Source of the DNA: Amorphochlora amoebiformis
Lineage: Eukaryota > Cercozoa > Chlorarachniophyceae
NCBI GenBank assembly: GCA_054601695.1
Contig: BAAHQB010000151.1
Coordinates: 1-64,000, forward strand
DNA: 64,000 nt
Reading direction: 5' to 3'
The notes below the pieces were generated by a model. The model searched no databases. It was not told where the DNA came from and saw nothing but the letters and a program-made list of their open reading frames with translations. This document shows, one piece after another, positions 44,060-64,000 of this stretch (positions are counted from its first letter, which is position 1; every line of letters begins with the position of its first letter). The translations under genes were made by a program, and so were the position numbers.

Positions 44060-44591
44060 ACACATATGATATATATATTTTTTTTATATATACTTCTGAC
44101 TCAGATCGGGGCAGTGCAACCGAGGTGCCAATTGCCGCTACGCCCACATTCTTCACGAGACGCCAAATATGCTTGACAACAGGCCGACCAACGGGGGATA
44201 TCATACGGCGGGGAACGACATAAGGGAAAACAGCGGAAACAACATCGGTGGAGCCATGGACGGCACTCACAGCAGGAGGAGCACACGGAACAACATGGTG
44301 ACGGCTAACCGGATGCACGGGCATCCTGGGGGCGTCCCGATGGGTGGGCGGGGTATGGGCATAGGCCGCGCGCACACGAGGGGGGGAGGACAAGCGGGGG
44401 GGTGGAACAATGGACCAAGGGCGCCGAACGTTGAGGTGTGTCATATGTGGCAGACCACGGGGAGTTGCACACGGCAAGGGTGCCAGTTCTTGCATGGGCA
44501 TCCCGGGATGAGGCGCCAGGGGGGTATGAGACTAGTGAGAGGGAAAAGTATGAGATTTAAGAGCAATGGAATGAAGTATGGCGATTGGTAG
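40484..44591 (+). CDS. Anticodon-binding-fold plus CCCH zinc-finger RNA-binding protein
   Basis: Exons: 40484-40629, 40698-40784, 40897-40961, 41019-41082, 42198-42288, 42348-42429, 42484-42547, 42611-42820, 42904-43194, 44105-44591. They sum to 1587 nt (528 residues), all in phase. Residues 1-49 are RG-rich ([19 protein letters not shown]). Residues about 66-178 resemble the anticodon-binding fold of class II tRNA synthetases: [38 protein letters not shown]...LGLRYL, then a C-terminal helix. A disordered Ser/Pro and acidic linker follows. Finger 1 (about 363-380) is C-X8-C-X5-C-X3-H and is split by intron 9; finger 2 (about 480-498) is C-X8-C-X4-C-X3-H. No catalytic synthetase core is present, so a regulatory RNA-binding role is likely. 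Metazoan NCOA5 also has this fold, but I do not claim orthology. Confidence 0.85.
41100..42190. repeat. AT microsatellites in CCCH gene intron 4
   Basis: Long (AT)n arrays with a short (GT)n at about 41561-41580. No exon was recognised inside. Confidence 0.9.
43195..44104. repeat. CCCH gene intron 9: AT arrays and dispersed repeat copy B
   Basis: AT arrays flank a non-AT core. Within it, 43541-43626 is a copy of the dispersed repeat at 8661-8749 (both start TTGTTGCAGCCTCTT). Next, 43668-43795 contains two degenerate copies of a roughly 60-bp unit sharing CTCTTTA, CAGTC and TTGNGTCTT. The long minus-strand frame across 43785-44501 is an antisense shadow of exon 10. Confidence 0.7.
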
Positions 44592-44800
44592 ATGTAGACT
44601 GACGCGCTATAGCTAGTTTAGCTATACTATACGGTGTGGGTGCTCTCTAGATGCTAGGATTTTTCACCTCATGATCACGACCATGGTTAATTTTATGTAA
44701 CGGCTCAGTGAATCTAGTCTATAGTCTATATATAGTAAATGAATCATAGACAATCTAGACAATAGAACTAGAGAATGAAAAGCCTTGTTTATATATCTAG

Positions 44801-44847
<47 letters not shown>

Positions 44848-45278
44848 CTAGCTATACTGGATTAGTCAGTTTTGTACGTATATATGACTTTAGTAATCTG
44901 GATGATATATAACCCTGGTAACCGTATCTTACGCGTATTCATCTAGCTAGTCATATCCAATCCTGTCGCGTAGAACAACTTCTAGAACTTAATCAAAGAG
45001 TAGAGTAGTGAAATTAGGTGAATCAATGGTATATTATCTAGATTACGCGATTATTACAACACTACTAATTTCTAGATTTACTAGATAGACATTACTATTC
45101 ATTAGCCTAGTACATCGGTCATCTAGGTCATGTATCTAGGTATGTAGTCTAGATTCTAGAGATTGTATGCATGTGTACTAGTGTGGTATGTCTTTATTAT
45201 CTTATATACAGTACTCGTGTTGTACAGTACTGAGCTACTCCAACTAGTCCAGTGCCCCTTGAGAGAGATGTAGGACTT
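44592..45278. other. CTAG-rich spacer between CCCH and MADS genes
   Basis: This 687-bp stretch lies between convergent stops. It is poor in AT arrays (one at 44810-44845) and rich in CTAG (for example TCTAGTCTATAG near 44714 and TAGTCTAGATTCTAGAG near 45145). No gene is visible. Confidence 0.7.
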
Positions 45279-45729
45279 CTAGATTTTCTGCTTCTTTTGA
45301 GGAGGGCCGTCGTGCGAACGCTGACCTCCCATGTGATCCATAGCCTTTTGCATCTGAGGCATATTCAAAAGGCTTTGCTGCGCCATCTGATGCTGGGATG
45401 AGTGCGGAAGCTCCTGTTGGGACTGGGTGTACGAAGTCATCATGCTGCCTGGTTGATGCATTCCCATCCCCCGCATTCCCCCCATTCCGACGGAATTTTG
45501 CGACATGGTGGCTGATGATGATCCCGGAAGCAAAGGCATCTGCGGATGTGTATGAATGGGATTGAAAACAAAGAAATTTAAGTAATATTAGAAAGAAAAA
45601 AGAATGGAATCAGCGAGATGGTAACCTTGAATTCTCCCCTGGAAGGATTGTACTGCTGTTGGCCCTGATTCATCCGGTGCATCTGCCGAAAAGAGTGGAT
45701 TAGGATATGATTTCTTACACGTATTATGA

Positions 45730-45761
<32 letters not shown>

Positions 45762-45825
45762 TATATAATACAATATGTAATTAATACGAATATGTACACA
45801 CACACACATAAAAATATATTATTTA

Positions 45826-45873
<48 letters not shown>

Positions 45874-45960
45874 TATATTACATGTAATAACTTAATCTGT
45901 TACCTATTGTAATAAGTTAATCAAAAAGTGAAATATACAAGTGTATGTAGGTGTGTGTGA

Positions 45961-46050
<90 letters not shown>

Positions 46051-46066
46051 CATAAACACATATATA

Positions 46067-46103
<37 letters not shown>

Positions 46104-48685
46104 GATGTTCATTCCGGAAAATAATAAGTTTCACCTCACTGCCATTTACCTGCATCTGGGTTATGTGCTGGGGCATGCGCTGATCCATCATCTGCTGCTG
46201 GGATTGGACCCCAAACCCTTGCCCCAGATGGGGGTTATTCATTTGAGATCCCATCTGACCACTTCCCATCTGTGAATTACCCAACTGAGAACCTCCAATT
46301 TGGGCTCCGCCGCCCATTTGGCTACCCATTTGCCCACCTCCGCCCATTTGAGATCCGTGCGGGTTGGAGAAAGCACTGTTGTAGTGTTGTATATCTTGAT
46401 GCTGGCCCATCTTATTTGCGCTAATAAAAATGCATACAGTATACCTCAATTGAAATCCTTCAGGGATACCTCTCGATAAAGGCAGAATGAAAACACTTTT
46501 CAATGGGTTACCCGTCTTGTTCCCACTCTTTGAAGTCCATCCCGGGCTTGTTCTTGGGGAATCCAGGCGTTGCAGGGGACTGAAGTTTGAAGTTCGGAGA
46601 GAGAAGTGTAAGAGATGGAGAAGGCATGGGCATTTGCTTGGGTAACATTCCTTGATTTGAGAACGACTCCTTCAAGTCTTCTGAGTCGTCCAGGTCGATC
46701 CTTGGTTGCTGACCACCCTGTGGCTTCTTCCCTGCGGGGCCAAAGGACGCCAGATTCGGCGTCATCTGTCCTGGCGTCATTCCACCGCTCGTCATAGATC
46801 CTTGATGATGAGGGTTGATTTGACCTTGCCCTGCCTGCATTACGTGGGGAGGAACCGGTGGTCGCATGCCGAAGTTGGACTGGCCTTGGCCACTATGTTG
46901 GGGCTTCATCATTTGTATCTGCCCTCCTGGTAGGAAAGAGTGGGTTGGGGAGAACATTCCGTCTTTCATCTGCATATGAGGATTCCTCTGGGAGTGAAGA
47001 TTGTGAATCCCCATTTGGGAGGCGATATTCGTCGGTGGCGGCATACTGGAACCAAGGTTGTGCAGGTCTCGACCGCCAGACATGAGGTTCATGCCACCAG
47101 GCAGAGAGGAGAAGACGTTAGGACGGAGGGAATTCACGGTCGGTTGCACGGGAGCTGACCGGGGAACTTTGCTATTGTGCTCGTCCTTTATGACTTCTTC
47201 CACCTATACAGACGATATGACAGTCAAAAAATGAAAACTACCGGGAGACATTAGCGGGGGTTTAGATGACCTTGCGAATAGCCTCACGAAGTTGGTCTGG
47301 CTTCATCTTATCCACCATAATCCACAACTCGGCGGGCATCCATTTAGGACACTTCCCTGGCTTGCCGTAGCCCGGGTTCTTACCCTGAGTATTGAACACA
47401 TGAGTTTTGTGTGAGGCCACTTGTTCAAGACATACCTGGCAAAACCTCTGCATGAGCGACCGGTAGATCGAACGCAATTCGTCTCTCGCTTTGTCTGCGA
47501 GAGGATCTTGGCCATCTGGGGCGCAAGGCCGGTCGTAGAAGGTTTGCTGACAGACCTTGTCAAACTGAGATGAAATCAGGGTCAGTATCGCTCTCTCAGC
47601 TTTTTAAGAAGGAATTTACGTTTGATTTGTTCGACGACCAGTTGTTCAAACCGTAAGCATAGGTCTTGACGTGTTTCTTGTGACTGTGGAAAGCGATAAG
47701 GATTTTGGCGTCGCACTTCACCTCCAGTTCACCTTCGAGAATTTCAGTTTGTCAGGCCACCATCAGGTTTGGGTGTGTTTTTAATCTACCTAGCTTCCTC
47801 ATGATCGTCTGTCTCAAAGTTGAAAACGTTGATGCTCTAATTGTCAAGAATGCGGTAAGAAAGAGTAGAGCTTTAATTAGTGCGTTTGAGACCTTTTTGC
47901 AGGGTCCGTGATAAACTCGACTTTTCGCTTGCCGCGTGGTGCTGTGATGCAAAAAAAGTGTCAAAAAGATAAATAATAAATATGTTTTGTTTTAAAGACC
48001 ATACCTCGGTGGCCCTTGAGACGACGAAGACATTCAACGGCGTGTTGCGAGATGGGTTTGCTCACAGGTTGCTCTGAAGGTCCATCGCCAGGAGAACCTG
48101 CAGGAATCTCCGTGTCCTCTCTATCCTCATCTTCAATTTCATCTTCCTGGATAAGCACAAGCAGAGAGTTAGGAGAAGAATCACTGGTTAAATGCCCCGC
48201 GGACTGAAAAAATTTCACTCCATTACTCTTGATGGCAATGAGGTAAAAACACGAAAAAGGGAGTATTCCGACCGGATTTTCGACCATCTTCTTTTCTTCT
48301 TTTAACTCTCCCACGTTGCTACTTTCCGAAACCTTTGGATCCGGTTGCGGCATTTGATTTTCGGGCTCCCTATGCTTGGGGTCGACAGACGGGCGGGCAA
48401 GCATCAACGGTGTCTTGGGCGAAAACTTGAAAAAACCAGGGAGATTATTTCGGTACGTAGTCAAACCTATCAAATTAATATTTATTTCGGTGCTTTTTCC
48501 AAAGAAAATTCCGGCGAGAAGTTAAAGTTTTATCCCTTTTGCGCCGGTCAATTTAGGTGCTTGGCGGTTGTGGCTGGCTTGATGGGTCGATTTCAGCCTA
48601 AATCAACCCCGAACGGCATCCGCCCATTTTGGCTGAAAGCACTTCCAGTGATTCGCCACAAAGCAAAATCTACCTGCAACATCAT
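45279..48685 (-). CDS. MADS-box transcription factor with Met/Gln-rich tail, 12 exons
   Basis: Exons (descending): 48685-48674, 48425-48273, 48146-48005, 47941-47893, 47836-47790, 47732-47620, 47564-47436, 47384-47271, 47203-46512, 46420-46150, 45682-45626, 45539-45279. They total 2040 nt (679 residues) in phase. Residues about 103-162 form a MADS domain: [14 protein letters not shown], then [20 protein letters not shown] and DAKILIAF, matching the family order of a basic strand, a DNA-contacting helix and a beta strand. The domain is internal, after an acidic segment ([13 protein letters not shown]). A Cys-containing block follows ([26 protein letters not shown]). The last 425 residues are low-complexity Gly/Met/Gln/Pro, as in activation domains, ending in the basic PPQKKQKI, a likely nuclear signal. 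Exon 1 codes for only MMLQ and is the least certain. Confidence 0.85.
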
Positions 48686-48904
48686 AGTCGAATCAGCTGA
48701 TCTCTAACATCGCTGAGGGATTCTGCGGCAAAATTCATGCCGCATTATGCACTCCTCAGCTTCCCGAGCCCTGGGGATGCTCCATAGCCCGTTGGGCAGT
48801 GGGCGTGGGGATCGCCGGGTCAAATAAGGTGGGCGGAGGAAGAATGCGTGATTGTTGCGTCTAGGGAATCATGGTATTGTGTAGCATTCGTGAGTTATTT
48901 GGGA

Positions 48905-48912
48905 TGACGTCA
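48905..48912. promoter_or_regulatory. CRE-like palindrome TGACGTCA
   Basis: A perfect 8-bp ATF/CREB-type palindrome about 220 bp upstream of the minus-strand MADS start. Function is inferred from sequence and position only. Confidence 0.3.
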
Positions 48913-49000
48913 TTCGTCTGTCGATTTGATAGATAACTCTTGCGTTACGACATTGTGCATGGAACAATTTGTAAGAATAAAATTTGTGATAATAAGCAAA

Positions 49001-49045
<45 letters not shown>

Positions 49046-49061
49046 ACGTGTGCATATATAT

Positions 49062-49110
<49 letters not shown>

Positions 49111-49189
49111 TGTATGTATGTATATATATTATATCTTTTCAATGTATATATATTCGCGCATAAATATAATTATACTTACAATATATCTG

Positions 49190-49276
<87 letters not shown>

Positions 49277-49793
49277 AGATATAATATTATATATACACAT
49301 GTATATAATATTATATATATGTACATATATCTAAATATATATATGTGTGTCTAGTGTGTATATTTATATATATACATCTATACATACACACATAATATTA
49401 TAATTAAACACACACACATGTGTGAGGGTATATATACATATTTCAGTATAAAATTATTGCAATATTATACATGAATCATCGGTACTGTTATAAAATATGA
49501 TACTTGAATGAATAACTGGAACTAGTGGAATTTGGAAACACGATCATACTGGCATCATTGAAATAACTAGAATATCTCGTGACTATCATTAGTATCAATG
49601 CACTGATACTGAAAGAATTCAACTTAAGTTTTAAATATCAACTGGCATCAACCTAGGCTACATACCCGTCATATGGCTATTCCACTAGCTACTTATGTAC
49701 AGACGGTCACAATTCTTTAGGACTGACTCGCCATGCCCGGATCCTAATGTTATATGTAATACATGTTATGTATGTATTCGTAATGCATAAAAA

Positions 49794-49897
49794 CTACAGA
49801 CATTTACATAATGCGGTACCATGTAAATAATTTACATGCATTGTACTACAGACATTTACATAATGCGGTACCATGTAAATAATTTACATGCATTGTA
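49794..49897. repeat. Tandem duplication of 52 bp
   Basis: Two essentially identical copies start at 49794 and 49846 (CTACAGACATTTACATAATG). Each contains the near-palindrome CATGTAAATAATTTACATG. The near identity implies a recent duplication, unlike the degenerate repeats nearby. Confidence 0.9.
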
Positions 49898-49901
49898 CAT
49901 A

Positions 49902-49945
<44 letters not shown>

Positions 49946-49998
49946 CACATATGTAAATAATATTGATATATTTATAAATGTACATTATATATTTACAC

Positions 49999-50050
<52 letters not shown>

Positions 50051-50051
50051 C

Positions 50052-50095
<44 letters not shown>

Positions 50096-50106
50096 GGTAT
50101 ATATAT

Positions 50107-50155
<49 letters not shown>

Positions 50156-50236
50156 TAATATATTACACATATACGTATATATATATATATATATGTTGTT
50201 AATGATGTGGACATGTACATAATATACATATATTTT

Positions 50237-50291
<55 letters not shown>

Positions 50292-50381
50292 CATATGTTA
50301 TGTTGTTAATGATGTGTACGTGTGCATAGTATACATACACATATACATACAATATATATATATATATATATATACATATGA

Positions 50382-50439
<58 letters not shown>

Positions 50440-50611
50440 TATATATATATATATATATTATAAACACATATATACAGATATTCAATTTTACCTACGTACA
50501 CAATTTTACATATAAATATACATATCTTTGTAAATATAATACATTACGGACACACATGAATATAGTTTCCTTGGAATAGCATATATTTAGTGCACGAGGA
50601 CTCGATGGGGC

Positions 50612-54678
<4,067 letters not shown>

Positions 54679-54733
54679 AGCATCGCTGAAAGAATCCGAA
54701 TGAGTCATTCAATAAAATACTCAATGTTACGTC

Positions 54734-55442
54734 TCACGACAACGAAGTGTAGTTCTCCGGGTAAAACCCGCAGGATATAATGGTAGCAACCGAAAAGCGA
54801 GAGCCTCCCTGCACCAACTCCAGCGATGTATGGCCTGCAATCCCCATGTACGGCACCTTAATTATCTGTGATGTGATGAGAAAAGTCAGTACAACAGTAA
54901 AAATACGGTTAAAGGCTTAGTCATCTTGACGAACTCTGTAGATGTCCCCCTTCTTCCATTCAACAATTTGCGGCGCTCTTATCGCGATGTCTAAGGATAT
55001 AGGTGAGTATGTAGTGCCCACCCCAACAGCCTCCGGAACCACGCCGTAAGTTCTCCGCTTAGAACTTTGAAGGTTGCCTACATCACTCACGGTTATCAAA
55101 GAGCCGTGTGGAATTTGGGTTCAACCTTTAAGATATCCATGCAAATGATACCGTGAACGCAACATATTAAGCCTTGCTGACACTGCATGGGGCCTGAAAC
55201 GGCGCATAACAGGCATGGAAGCGCTAACTCCGGCAGTCAAACCGACAAGGTACAGCGTATATGCCATGCTGGCGATTCCTGATTGGATAAAACAATCGGA
55301 AAACGAAACGATTGACTTATGTACAAAGGATTTTAAAATGCACTGTATGAAGCGTACCGAATCTGGCGAGTCCCCCAGATATTCCGGCTAACAAGGACAC
55401 TGAACCCCGATCGCCCGGATATGTCACCCTGAGTGACCCGCA
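54734..55442 (-). CDS. Unidentified predicted membrane protein, 5' end unresolved
   Basis: Exons (descending): 55442-55358, 55278-55152, 55125-55091, 54990-54935, 54865-54734. Phases agree. Introns are short (33-100 nt) and free of AT arrays. The first readable segment has a Gly-rich hydrophobic stretch, SVSLLAGISGGLARFG, running into AYTLYLVGLTAGVSASM, consistent with one or two membrane helices, followed by basic MRRF. The C-terminal exon contains GIAGHTSLELVQGGSRFSVA. An alternative without the last intron stops at 54917. The start codon is missing: the frame upstream of 55442 meets a stop, so a first exon must lie close to or across the RtcB start. The helix pattern faintly recalls small TMEM14-like proteins, but I do not assign it. 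Confidence 0.5.
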
Positions 55443-55519
55443 CTAGAAGATATCTTTCATTAATATATTTAGATATCTCATTTAATATCCACCTAGAATT
55501 CCCGCGTTCACGTCCGATA

Positions 55520-64000
<8,481 letters not shown>

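Larger units (their letters stand above)
48686..50611. other. Region without a supported gene, with AT arrays and repeats
   Basis: 48686-48990 is GC-richer and holds a CRE-like palindrome TGACGTCA at 48905-48912 and a short plus-strand ORF at 48747-48827 (starts MHSSASRALGML). 49000-49480 is (AT)n. 49490-49740 resembles the CTAG-type spacers. 49794-49897 is a two-copy tandem of 52 bp. 49905-50540 contains (GT)n, (CA)n and (AT)n. No complete gene could be assembled. Confidence 0.6.

Noticed and set aside
43785-44501. 238-residue minus-strand ORF rich in Pro and Arg
   Set aside because: Antisense to the CCCH zinc-finger exon, where the Cys/His spacing is on the plus strand.
46615-47158. Plus-strand ORFs across the MADS tail
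   Set aside because: Antisense shadows of the large Met/Gln-rich exon.

Overview
This window is nuclear DNA of a unicellular eukaryote. The genes are split by many small GT-AG introns, and most introns are inflated by long (AT)n microsatellites, so the six-frame translation is dominated by meaningless Tyr/Ile ladders. I found the real genes by looking for short GC-richer islands bounded by splice sites, then checking that codon phase is carried across every junction. TTAGGG-like repeats, a COX6A with an SAR-like C-terminus, a full-length nicastrin and a hydrophobic leader on a bacterial-type RtcB fit a protist or alga, perhaps with a complex plastid. The lineage itself is inference; no species is claimed.

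Layout. 912-1528 (-): unidentified 127-residue protein. 1729-16775 (+): nicastrin, 27 exons. 17166-23974 (-): Lys-rich, nuclear-looking protein, 9 exons. 24178-24492 (+): cytochrome c oxidase subunit 6A, no intron. 25535-40095 (-): CWC27 spliceosomal cyclophilin, at least 22 exons, with an Arg/Asp-Ser tail. 40484-44591 (+): RG-rich N-terminus, anticodon-binding fold and two CCCH zinc fingers. 45279-48685 (-): MADS-box factor with a Met/Gln/Gly-rich tail. 48686-50611: no convincing gene. 50612-54678 (-): small unidentified protein. 54734-55442 (-): unidentified membrane protein, 5' end unresolved. 55520 to beyond the right edge (+): RtcB RNA ligase, 15 exons seen.

Genes largely alternate in strand. 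Divergent starts are about 80-400 bp apart. Convergent ends are separated by AT-array-poor, CTAG-rich spacers. By function the window holds housekeeping genes: intramembrane proteolysis (nicastrin), respiration (COX6A), RNA processing (CWC27, CCCH protein, RtcB) and transcription (MADS). No operon-like pathway is evident.

The most unusual signal is repeated reuse of exon edges. Degenerate direct and inverted copies of an exon end plus its splice donor lie in neighbouring intron DNA, separated by (AT)n arrays. Degenerate CCCTAA (telomere-like) tracts also sit directly upstream of many 3' splice sites.
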